NCBI GenBank assembly: GCA_015478945.1
Contig: JABUQX010060062.1
Coordinates: 1 to 64,000 of the forward strand
DNA length: 64,000 bases
Reading direction: 5' to 3'
Source: Trachelipus rathkii
Lineage: Eukaryota; Arthropoda; Malacostraca; Isopoda; Trachelipodidae
The position numbers were made by a program, and so were the translations under genes. Shown piece by piece: positions 27,999-35,345 of this stretch (position 1 is the stretch's first letter; each line of letters starts with the position of its first letter). The notes under the pieces are model-generated. The model was not told where the DNA came from and did no database searches. It worked only from the letters and a program-made list of their open reading frames with translations.

Positions 27999-29263
27999 AG
28001 AGAAGAGGAGAGAGAAGAGAGAGAGAGAGAGGAGAGGAGAGAGAGAGAGAGAGAGAAGAAACGAAAGAGAAGGAGAGGAAGAGAAAAGAAAGAGAGAAAA
28101 TGAAAAAGAGAGAGAAGGGAGAAGAGAAGAGAAGGAGAGAGAGAGAAGAGAGAAGAGAGAGAAGAAGGAGAGAGAGAGAGAGAATTGAAATGGACTGGGA
28201 ACATTCTTCTCAGATAAGGCTTATCAAACCAATCTTAATGGATTAACTCCAATCATAAAAAAACACCAGGTAGTTCTTTGTTCCAAAGGGTATAAATAAA
28301 AATGTTAAAAATTAATACCAACCAGATTTGAAAGAATTAGAACCCGATTCTTGTAGTGATAGTTGGATAGCTTTAGCAATGTCTTCTTCTTCCTGGGCAC
28401 TGTGAACAACGTTTGGATCTGTGCTATATTTTACAGTTTTCTTGGGCTGTTAAATATAGATTATGTAAAAAGATTTAATACCAGTAAACCGATAATATAA
28501 AAAATTTATAAATCAAATATAACATTAAAAAAAAAAAGATAAAAAATTGGAGTGGAGATTTATTGGGTAGACTGGGCCAAATTAAAAAAAAAAAAAATTG
28601 TATTCATGATATAGAAATTGCATTAATTGAAATAAAGTATACTATATTTGGTTGGGTAAAGTTAAGGTATGTAGGGATGGATTAGGATAGGAATGTTAGT
28701 TTATTATTATTTTCAACCTTATACAAAAGTAACTGAATTGCTCATTTCAAAAACTACATAAATCGGTTATCAATAAAGATTTCATTTTTTTTCAGATATT
28801 AACTATCTCTTGAGGGTAGTCTTATTAAACAGAGTAAGAATCACATTGGCCTACAAATCCTATCAGACCGTTATATTCCCATTCCATATTCATTACAGAA
28901 AACGTAAAGCAGGCAAGAACAGCACTTGGGAGGAAGAGGGGGGGGGGGGGGGGGGGAGGGAAAACTTGACATGTAATTTTTGAAATGACTACTCAATTAT
29001 TCTCTTATCCAATATTATTCCATTCACCTTCCTTCCGCACAAACCATGTTAACATGTGAGTGAAAAAGCAATCAGGATTTTTCGTACACGAAATGGAAGT
29101 TGCATATAAAAAACTATTAAAAGGAATTTAAAAAAAATGAACTGAAAATTTTAAACAAAAACTAATATTTTTTGTGTCTGTGTGAAGGTGAAATAAACTA
29201 CTAAAAAAATAATTTACATGAAGAATGGTGGTGTCGTTCGATGTAAGCTGTAATATAATAGAG

Positions 29264-29301
<38 letters not shown>

Positions 29302-29462
29302 TATGATAAGTTATTTTATGAGTATATTAGTAATAATAATATTATATAATGTAGTTATAAAACAAATTAGTAATGACGAGAAAATCTAAGAAAAAGAAGA
29401 GTAACATCTAATTACATAGAATTATATTATAAAAATTATAGAAATATATAAACTAATATATA

Positions 29463-29560
<98 letters not shown>

Positions 29561-29781
29561 TATTTAATGAACAAACTAATATATAATATATATATTATAT
29601 ATAATTTATATAATATATAATTAATATATATATATATATATAATATATAATATATTATATATATATATATATATATATTATATAATATAGTATATAAACT
29701 ATTTATATACAAATATAGCATTTATACAAGTATTGAAGATAATAGAGAAAAGAAATTAAATATATAATGCATGTCAAAGTT

Positions 29782-29819
<38 letters not shown>

Positions 29820-31777
29820 TATTATATATATATATATATTATATATATATAATATAATAGCTATATATAGTTATATAATATATATAATATATATATATAT
29901 GATATATATATATATATAATATATATATAGTTTATATATAAATATTTTACCAGAGTCCGAGTGAGTATCAACGATCAAAATCCTTTCTTTTTGTAATTTA
30001 TTATAAAGGGCTGGAATATAGGCTAAGTTCGGGTCTCCTTTAAATTCTCTACGCACTTTTTCAAATTCCTCTCTCAACTCTGTGAAACCTCACCAAGAAA
30101 ATAAAATAAATAATAATAATTAAATAATTTTCTACAAATTTTCATTTTATAAAGGAAAAATGGCACATTTAAAATTGTTATTTCACCACTTGAAGTTGTT
30201 TTACAATCAAATGAAACTGGATCGATTAAAGTTAGCTGATTGGAGCGGGAGGGAACAGTTTTTCTTTCAAGCCCCAAAGTTGGGGTTTGGCTAACTGCAC
30301 CAGGTGCGGTGGCGGTGTGAAACACAAATCCAGTGTACTGGTGCGGTGCGGTGGTGCGTATTGAAACAGAGGTGCGGCTGGCAGTGCGACATAAAATGAC
30401 CTTTGGTGCTAGTTGCACAATTTCCGGTGCTAGGTCTAACAATAGCCCAAGTACTGTAAAATAAATTTACATTGTAACCAATTAAAATTTTAAACATAGG
30501 TTAAATATTCCGTTTAGGTATCATTTTATGGTAAATCTATAATACCAATCAACTATATATTACGGATAGTACAGTGAAAACCAATTAAATTACAAAGGGG
30601 AATGGCCCAATTGGACTTAAGTTATGCATGATTGGAATTTAATCGTTATGCATAATATGAATAATATATAAAAAAAAAATAAAAACTATTTCGAGCAATA
30701 TCTCGTTGTACTCAATAAAGTATTTTGATGAACTTTGTGACGCTGTTCAAGCTCTTTCATACAACTTAAAATAGAATTGATTGATTAAACAACAGATAGG
30801 ATCATAATGCACAAATACCATCACATCTTCATTATGTTCATTATTTTTATAATATAAGTATTTATGTTCTATTTAAACGTAATTATTTGATCAATAATGC
30901 ACAAACTAGGGTTTTAAGTTTTGAAAAAAAATTTGTTTTTTTAATATTAACCTTATGTTACTTCAGAGATTTTTTTTTTTTTTTTTTTTTCTCCATAAAT
31001 ATATTAAAAAGAAACAAATATTTTGGATTCTTGAAATTTATATAAAAATTAAATTCCCAGCAAGATATGTGAGGTACAAGCTTCTCTCCTCCAATCATTG
31101 CTGATTTCTCCCTCCTTGATATTGCTCGAAATGAGAGGACAAAATATTTCGTTGGATTTCAAACTCCTCAGAGAGTGGTATAGGAATTTTTTTTTGGCAG
31201 CAATTGAACCCTTTAACATTCACAAGAGGAAAAAAATAAAGTAATTTAAAGGATGCAACGCCCACCAAACGTGAATATCATCAAAGCTTAAGAGCCACTC
31301 AAATTTTCCTTAACAGAGTAGAATTGTTTTCCTTTTTCAGAGAATTTCCCCCTAAATCTGATATTTTTCTACATTTTATTTTCCAGCTATTTCAGGAATC
31401 AAATGTAGATGAAAATAAAGAATCTCTGAAGTAACATAAAAGATTAAATAATAATGAATTGCTGAAGAGAAAATAGAAAAGAAAGAACCTAAAAAAACGA
31501 TAGGAATAATGAGAAAATAGTAGTAACAAAATAGATGAATATAAAATAAAAATTTTCTTTTAACCTATGATTAACTATATAAGTATTATTTTTCCCTTTG
31601 TTTTTACCTTGTGGTGAGTTTTTGAGCTTGTGATTAGTTTCAAAGATCTTGTTCGAATTCTCTTCAGCAAACTTCAAGAAAGAAAAACCTTCTTCCACAA
31701 TTGTTATACAAGCATGGAGTAACTAATTATATATATATATATATATATGAGTATATAGTATATATATATTATACATA

Positions 31778-31809
<32 letters not shown>

Positions 31810-33710
31810 TATATATATAGTATAATATAGTATATGGTAATATAATATATTATATATAAGTATATATTATATATACGCGGTATATATAATTATATATATA
31901 TTATTATATATATAGTATATGATATATATATATACGTATTATAATAAATATATATATATATATATTTATATATTAGTATAGTAATCGGTTATATATATAT
32001 AATTATATATATAATATATAATTTATATAATATATATATATATATATATATAATATATATATATATATATAATATATATATATAGTTATATAGTAATTAT
32101 GTAATAGTTCCGAGGAATTGGAGAACAGTAATAGTACCCATATATAATGGTAAGGGGGATAAGGGGAACACTGTAGGAATAATGGGGGAATTAAGTTTAA
32201 TTGGGTGCTGTAAGGAAGTAAATGATGGTATTTTAGTCGAAAGTGTACATCAGTGAGAACTGAAGGACTGGATTTGGTGGAGAACAGAGGTTACTTTAAG
32301 AAGTGGTAGAGGATGTGTGGAATCAAATTTTACATTGAATGATTGAGAAATGAGAGAAGAATAATAATGTATTTAGGTTTCAGTACAAAACCGTCTTCAA
32401 CAGTATAGGAAGCTCTATGGCAGGTGTTAGTTGGATATGATGTTGGTGGTAAGCTTCAAATATAGACGATACGTGGAGCGTGTGTGGAATAAATGGAGTC
32501 AAAAGTGATTGGGTTTAATATTAATAGCGAGAGTGAGCAGGGATATGTTATTTCTCCTTGGTTACTCAATTTATTTGTATATGGATGGGTTATGGAAGAA
32601 TTAAGAGGTGGGGGTGGTAGGGGATGGTGTTAGAATGAGGAGAATGGAAGAGTGGAGGGTGCCTACCTATTATATGTGGATGATTTGATTTCGTGTGGCG
32701 AATCTGAAGAAGAGTTGAGAGGACTGGTAGAGAGAGATTTGGCAAGGTGTGTAAAAGGAGAGGTTTTGAAAGTAAAACATATAATAATAATAGTAAGGTT
32801 ATGGTTGTGAAGTGAGGACAGTCCTCTGGTGTGAAGTAATTAATGTTAGAGGGTGAGCAGGCTGGAACAAAAGTGTCTGAGTTTTTAAAATACTTAGGAT
32901 ATATGTTGGACGAAAAGGGAATGAATGATGCAGAATGTAGTAGGAGAGTTGTGAATGGCAGGATAGGTGGCTGGTGTAATTAATCGTTGGTGGATGTACA
33001 GGGAACTAAGTCTTGAGTGCGCTAGGGTTTTACATGAGGGTATGTGTTTTATGGTGGTTAATGTATAGTAGTGAGACTGGGGTTGTGGAATAAGGAGTAT
33101 AAATCTAAAGTACAATGTGTTCGATGGAACAATCTTAGGGGCTGTTAGGTGTGAGAAGAACTGATAAAATGGGGGAATGAACATATTAGAAGAGTGTCTG
33201 TGGTGTGAAGGGTAAAGTAGAGAATAAAATGAAAGTCAGGGTTGAGATAGTTTGGTCATGTGGAAGGATGGATGATAATCGTTTGTTAAGCGGATGTATA
33301 TGGTGAGTGCACTAGGGAACGACCAGCTGGGAGACCAAAGTAAAACTGGATTGAGTCAGTAAAGGAATGCTGGAGGAGAGAAATGTGAGTTTGGCAGAGA
33401 CGAGAACAAACAAAGTTGCATATAATAGGAGGAAAAGGCGGGTTTTTTGTGAGGGGGTATGGTTGTGGCCTAACCTGGGCCAAGGGATGAACCCACATTG
33501 ACAAGATACCGTAGGGATTGTCCGTCGCGGTCCCGGGAAGTTCTAGGGTGGATTTTCTAACTGCAATGAGTTTTTACTAAAAGGTATAAAAGGGACGGTA
33601 AGGGTGGGCTTTCTTTTCACCCACTTGCGTCATACTTCTACTGACTTTTTCCGTTTCAGTGCATGTCATACACTTTTACCCCCAGTCTTGGGGAGAGAAA
33701 GCGATGATAT

Positions 33711-33744
<34 letters not shown>

Positions 33745-33751
33745 ATATATA

Positions 33752-33794
<43 letters not shown>

Positions 33795-33840
33795 TATTAT
33801 ATATATATATATTATATATAATATATATATATATATATAT

Positions 33841-33880
<40 letters not shown>

Positions 33881-33889
33881 TATATATTA

Positions 33890-33926
<37 letters not shown>

Positions 33927-34102
33927 ATAAGCATACTGTAACAGTTTTGTAGTGAACTCTTTGGGTTATCATTATTTAGTCTTTTCGTTATTGATTTGAG
34001 GCAATCCTTAAGGACCAGTTGGACTCTCCTTCACTTTATCACAACTCCATTAATCAGACTCCAGTCTTTCATTTTGTATTAATTTTCGCTCGTGGCTTTC
34101 GT
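18460..34102 (-). CDS. STAM: STAM, signal transducing adapter molecule (ESCRT-0), multi-exon, partial
   Basis: STAM partners HRS in the ESCRT-0 complex on early endosomes, where it binds ubiquitinated cargo and recruits deubiquitinases. Eight exons found here encode the family's domains in the right order: VHS (three exons), UIM, SH3 (second half), core/coiled coil and a Pro/Met/Gln-rich tail. They total about 440 codons, against roughly 525-540 residues for mammalian STAM proteins. Missing are the extreme N-terminus (upstream of 34102) and the exon with the first half of SH3, expected between 28323 and 23469. Junctions SH3b-core (phase 1), core-tail and tail-tail (phase 0) join cleanly. The VHS exons contain single-base indels, and the VHS-UIM junction is out of phase, so this consensus would not translate through. 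Introns carry LINEs, a SINE and a MITE. A pseudogene is possible, but the well-preserved splice sites and open 3' exons favour a real gene in error-prone sequence. Confidence 0.85.
19182..19313 (-). CDS. STAM: STAM exon: end of core and start of Pro/Met/Tyr tail
   Basis: 44 codons, acceptor TTTTTAG, donor GTAATT, phase 0 at both ends. It starts [15 protein letters not shown], where Leu-Met-x-Glu continues the conserved helix of the core exon (family form Tyr-x-x-Leu-Met). The rest is rich in Met, Pro, Gln, Tyr and Gly, as in STAM C-termini. Confidence 0.88.
19449..19770. repeat. (TA)n array in STAM intron
   Basis: About 320 bp of TA/TATTA low-complexity DNA, seen directly. It lies between the STAM exon ending at 19313 and the 5' side of the I/Jockey-like LINE. 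Confidence 0.95.
19800..21576 (+). mobile_element. I/Jockey-like LINE, 5'-truncated, decayed
   Basis: Plus-strand translation, with frame changes, gives the reverse transcriptase order of a non-LTR element: an N-terminal block around [20 protein letters not shown] (about 19930-19990), a catalytic YVDD box at 20481-20492 ([14 protein letters not shown]), then ILTWLTNN and [20 protein letters not shown] downstream. The C-terminus has the characteristic zinc-knuckle [18 protein letters not shown] (Cys at 21415 and 21424, His 21451, Cys 21466) and ends at a TGA at 21574-21576. The endonuclease domain is missing and many indels make it inactive. It is inserted opposite to STAM in the intron between its core and tail exons. 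Confidence 0.88.
21640..21800 (-). mobile_element. RTE-like LINE, 3' UTR remnant
   Basis: This piece shares, in order, the motifs CCCA..ACT..GGGGTAGGGG, CATGCACGG, AGCATGACAAGTCGAAA and GAGAGCTCATCGCAG with the 3' ends at 23698-23850 and 26430-26560. It is therefore a dead-on-arrival 3' tail of the same family. A short TA array at 21615-21645 abuts its 3' end. Confidence 0.65.
21985..22295 (-). mobile_element. CR1-like LINE reverse transcriptase fragment
   Basis: Minus-strand translation gives [15 protein letters not shown] and then [19 protein letters not shown], the segment after the catalytic core of CR1/L2-type reverse transcriptases (usual form Lys-Asp-Leu-Gly-Val-x-Ile...Leu-Lys...Cys). 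Only this piece is present, and stops interrupt it. Confidence 0.7.
22505..22625 (+). mobile_element. tRNA-derived SINE-like element
   Basis: Contains a good RNA polymerase III B box, GGTTCGATTCC (in GGCCAGGGTTCGATTCCTCG at about 22541-22560), preceded by an A-box-like TAGCTCAGAGTC some 35 bp upstream. No full tRNA cloverleaf can be drawn, so a SINE head is more likely than a tRNA gene. It lies about 140 bp from the STAM core exon. Confidence 0.6.
22767..23092 (-). CDS. STAM: STAM exon: core / coiled-coil (HRS-binding) region
   Basis: 326 nt open on the minus strand, acceptor GAAAG, donor GTAAGA. It begins with the Gly-Lys-Arg-Val-Ser-Phe-Ser segment that follows SH3 in the family, then an acidic Glu/Val stretch, then [18 protein letters not shown] and a helical region ending ALGLYHQ. 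In STAM this amphipathic core pairs with HRS. Entry phase 1, exit phase 0, both matching neighbouring exons. Confidence 0.93.
23254..23324. repeat. 71-bp sequence bounded by 9-bp terminal inverted repeats
   Basis: AGTGGTGAG at 23254-23262 is the exact inverted copy of CTCACCACT at 23316-23324. The interior (AGCCGGAGCTGG, AACCAGTTATT) resembles termini of hAT-type elements. It may be a miniature remnant or a deletion product. It sits about 30 bp from the donor of the SH3 exon. Confidence 0.5.
23356..23469 (-). CDS. STAM: STAM exon: second half of SH3 domain
   Basis: Flanked by acceptor TTTCCAG and a strong donor GTAAGTG. It encodes [11 protein letters not shown] and [14 protein letters not shown], which hold the SH3 Trp-Trp pair and the Gly-Leu-Phe-Pro-x-Asn-Phe-Val strand of the ligand pocket. 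Entry and exit are both phase 1 (114 nt), and the exit joins the core exon in frame. The first half of the SH3 (the ALYDF-type strand) must come from another exon that was not located. The exon begins only a few bases from a (TA)n array. Confidence 0.92.
23476..23690. repeat. (TA)n array beside STAM SH3 exon
   Basis: About 215 bp of TA-rich array beginning 7 bp upstream (in gene direction) of the SH3b exon acceptor and ending at the 3' end of an RTE-like LINE copy. Confidence 0.95.
23695..26262 (-). mobile_element. RTE-like LINE, long decayed copy
   Basis: Read on the minus strand, the family motifs occur in order: reverse transcriptase, a damaged catalytic box around 24709-24728 (LTYLYM where YADD or YVDD is expected), then the [13 protein letters not shown] stretch and the C-terminal part. 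The 3' end (23698-23940) is shared with copies at 21.7, 26.4 and 33.6 kb. Many single-base indels and stops make it inactive. It lies in STAM's SH3-side intron in the same orientation as STAM, inside the interval where the missing SH3 exon should be. The 5' limit is set by the (TA)n array and is uncertain. Confidence 0.75.
26266..26390. repeat. (TA)n array between two LINE copies
   Basis: TA/ATTAT array between the 5' side of one RTE-like copy and the 3' end of the next, seen directly. Confidence 0.95.
26395..27060 (-). mobile_element. RTE-like LINE, 3'-terminal copy
   Basis: Minus-strand frame 26593-26847 encodes the C-terminal tail of the family: [19 protein letters not shown], then [19 protein letters not shown] and REWRGFVRG near the end. 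In this family the stretch reads Gly-Arg-Pro-x-x-x-Trp-Ile-x-Ser-Val. Its 3' UTR, 26395-26600, aligns with the other three copies. The 5' end is cut at about 27060 next to (TA)n. Same orientation as STAM. Confidence 0.85.
27065..27222. repeat. (TA)n array
   Basis: Imperfect TA array with a CGTATACGTA patch, seen directly. Confidence 0.9.
27415..27530 (-). other. Unassigned GC-richer block, possible exon
   Basis: Between a TA array and a GA array lies about 115 bp of mixed composition. On the minus strand it follows an acceptor-like TTTTTACAG and is open for about 60 codons (for example [17 protein letters not shown]). It lies where STAM's missing SH3 exon would be, but I see no ALYDF-type SH3 strand in any frame. 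It could be another gene's exon, a repeat piece or chance. Confidence 0.25.
27561..28185. repeat. (GA)n microsatellite
   Basis: About 625 bp of GAGAGA on the plus strand with AAG and GGA interruptions; the cleanest run is 27920-27990. The long Ser/Leu and Arg/Glu frames are translations of the repeat. It lies 140 bp from the STAM UIM exon. Confidence 0.97.
28323..28446 (-). CDS. STAM: STAM exon: ubiquitin-interacting motif
   Basis: Acceptor AACAG, then 41 codons open on the minus strand: [14 protein letters not shown] followed by the [19 protein letters not shown], with the acidic patch, central Ala and Ser of the consensus all present. This helix binds monoubiquitin on cargo. The exon leaves in phase 1, matching the SH3 and core exons downstream. 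Confidence 0.92.
28938..28956. repeat. Poly-G run of 19
   Basis: Nineteen consecutive G on the plus strand in a STAM intron, flanked by AGGAAGA and AGGGAAAA. Confidence 0.9.
29266..29940. repeat. (TA)n arrays in STAM intron
   Basis: TA blocks at 29266-29300, 29455-29555, 29580-29695 and 29785-29940 with AT-rich spacers. The last ends about 10 bp from the donor of the STAM VHS-end exon. Confidence 0.93.
29951..30079 (-). CDS. STAM: STAM exon: end of VHS domain
   Basis: Open throughout on the minus strand, with the family motif [18 protein letters not shown] near its middle (compare the Asp-Pro-x-Leu-x-x-Ile signature of STAM VHS helix 8). Acceptor TTTCACAG; donor GTAAAA. Its exit phase (1) does not match the UIM exon entry (phase 0), so either two bases are lost or a tiny exon is missing. 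Confidence 0.82.
30230..30440. repeat. GTGCGG-rich block in STAM intron
   Basis: G+C-rich patch with repeated GGTGCGGT words, including GGTGCGGTGCGGT at 30340-30352. The same 13-mer recurs at 50067-50079. The 122-codon minus-strand frame through it (30074-30442) runs across the STAM intron and is not supported as a gene. Probably part of a dispersed repeat. Confidence 0.5.
30956..31436. mobile_element. 481-bp MITE with 16-bp TIRs and TA target duplication
   Basis: TGTTACTTCAGAGATT at 30956-30971 is the perfect inverted copy of AATCTCTGAAGTAACA at 31421-31436. Both ends are flanked by TA (30954-30955 and 31437-31438), the target duplication of Tc1/mariner-type elements, and the inverted match extends through it to 19 bp. 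The interior has no long frame and includes a 21-T run. It is therefore a non-autonomous element, lying in a STAM intron 170 bp from a VHS exon. Confidence 0.75.
30970..30990. repeat. Poly-T run of 21
   Basis: Twenty-one consecutive T on the plus strand just inside the left terminal repeat of the MITE. Confidence 0.9.
31608..31722 (-). CDS. STAM: STAM exon: VHS domain, middle part
   Basis: After a TTAG acceptor the minus strand reads LLHACI, then [12 protein letters not shown] and REFEQDL, and ends KTHHK before donor GTAAAA. These match the conserved VHS segment around the Asn-Cys-Gly and Leu-Glu-Val-Cys motifs. One base is lost between Ile and Asn-Asn, and there are in-frame stops after LEVC and after EQDL, so the exon is not open in one frame. 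It starts in phase 0, compatible with the preceding exon. Confidence 0.8.
31730..32098. repeat. (TA)n array
   Basis: About 370 bp of interrupted TA array starting right upstream (in gene direction) of the STAM middle VHS exon and ending at the 5' side of an RTE-like LINE copy. Confidence 0.93.
32105..33707 (+). mobile_element. RTE-like LINE, plus-strand copy
   Basis: Motifs in order on the plus strand: [17 protein letters not shown] at 32119-32169 (first RT block), the catalytic YVDD at 32673-32684 within [21 protein letters not shown], an FGHVE piece near 33251, a [12 protein letters not shown] tail near 33320-33370 and GMNP at 33484-33495. The 3' UTR (33496-33707) is the reverse complement of the 3' ends at 23.7 and 26.4 kb and runs into (TA)n. 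Frequent indels and stops make it inactive. It is 5'-truncated (no endonuclease). It lies antisense to STAM, between two VHS exons. Confidence 0.88.
33708..33922. repeat. (TA)n array at LINE 3' end
   Basis: About 215 bp of TA array directly following the LINE 3' UTR and ending about 15 bp from the donor of the first STAM VHS exon. Confidence 0.95.
33937..34102 (-). CDS. STAM: STAM exon: VHS domain, first part found
   Basis: Minus-strand reading after acceptor TTGCAG gives KATSEN, then [19 protein letters not shown] and [16 protein letters not shown], matching the first helices of the STAM VHS domain. At least three frame changes separate these pieces, including a missing base in the Val-Cys-Asp stretch and an extra T before Lys-Asp-Cys. 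A donor GTATGC follows an ACA codon, ending in phase 0. The residues before KATSE, including the start codon, lie in an upstream exon that I could not find. Confidence 0.8.
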
Positions 34103-34130
34103 CTGCAATGGAAAATACTAATTTAAACAC

Positions 34131-34190
34131 AATACTAATAATAATAATAATAACTAGATAATAATAATAATAATAAATAATAATCATAAC
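34131..34190. repeat. (TAA)n microsatellite
   Basis: Runs of AATAATAAT interrupted by CTAG and a CATAAC, seen directly; lies just upstream of the VHS exon acceptor in gene direction. Confidence 0.85.
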
Positions 34191-34446
34191 TATTAATGAT
34201 GGCCTATATATAGCTTACCCGTATTATATTTAAAAGAGGTGTTACCAGAATTAATCGGAATAATAAGAAAAATTTTGGCTGAACTGGATTTTTCTCTCTT
34301 CCTTGCTTAAGAACAGCAATGTGGCAACTAATTCATTGAGAAATAGTCTTTTTTGAGAACTCTGGATAGAAAAAACTTTAAGAGGCCATATGAAGAAAAT
34401 GCTAGTCCCCAATAAAGGATGAACACCATTACCTGGGGAGTAAATC

Positions 34447-34468
34447 TCGCCGAATTAGCAATCGGCGA
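34447..34468. other. Short hairpin
   Basis: TCGCCGA and TCGGCGA form a perfect 7-bp stem with an 8-nt loop. No function can be assigned. Confidence 0.4.
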
Positions 34469-34649
34469 TAACCAATGCTCTCAGAAACGAGCAATCTTCC
34501 ACAAAGAACTAGGAGAATGAACTTTATAGGCAGAAGGATGATATAGCTGATCCCACCCACTCACAGTGTGTGTGTGTGATAAAGACCTTTTCCTGTGGCT
34601 ATGAAGATAAATTTATTATCTTAGGAACAGTAGGTCTTGAGATATATTA

Positions 34650-35345
34650 TTGATTGCTTTGACAAAAATAAGCCAGTTGATATTATTTTATTTACATATT
34701 AGTAAAGTATTTGATAAAGTTTTTAGTGATAGACTGATGCAAAAGTTAGCACAATTTGGTGTATGTGAATAGGTTTACAGCTAAATAAAACCATTAAGTA
34801 GTGCTTAATGGTTATAAACCATCATAGGAACTGGGAAAAAATAGTGTTCGTTCTTCGATGTTCTGCTCTGGACTTGGTTATTTTCCTAATCTATATAACT
34901 GATTTGGATGATGGAATAAGAATAAAGGTGTCTAAATTTGCTGGTAAAGCTGAATTGTCTACCTTTGTTGCAAATATAGAGTATTTTATTAAAGTTCAGC
35001 ATGACTTGGACATACTTCTTGGTTGGGCTGATAAGTGGTAAATGAGTTTCAATATCAAAAAAAGTAAGGTACCTCAAATTAGCAACTCAAATATGGACAT
35101 TAATTTTGAAATAAATAACAAAATTAATGGACTCTAGTAAAAATAAAACAACTTGGTTGTAGTTATTAATAGCAATTTAAAAATGTTACACCAATATTTG
35201 AATCTTAAAATAGATCTCAGAAAATACTAGGAATTTTATAACCTTAATGTTGTTTATATGAATAAGGAGATATTGTCAAGCACTATAATAATAGTTATGC
35301 GAGAGCACATGATTGGACCCAAAATAAGTGAAGTAGATCTACATG
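34650..35345 (+). mobile_element. CR1-like LINE reverse transcriptase fragment
   Basis: Plus-strand translation gives FDKNKPVDIILF, SKVFDKV and RLMQKLAQFGV, then FLIYITDLDDGIRIKVSKFA, a catalytic region changed to GKAELST where Asp-Asp is expected, and HDLDILLGWADKW. These are successive blocks of a CR1/L2-type reverse transcriptase. Loss of the catalytic aspartates and several frameshifts mean it is dead. No endonuclease part is seen. It lies upstream of the first located STAM exon, opposite to STAM in orientation. Confidence 0.85.

Noticed and set aside
27454..28246. Frames up to 224 codons of Ser/Leu or Arg/Glu
   Set aside because: They are translations of the (GA)n array; the real STAM UIM exon lies just beyond on the minus strand in another position.
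30074..30442. 122-codon minus-strand frame beside a STAM exon
   Set aside because: It runs into the acceptor side of the STAM VHS-end exon and through a GGTGCGGT repeat block; no domain is visible.
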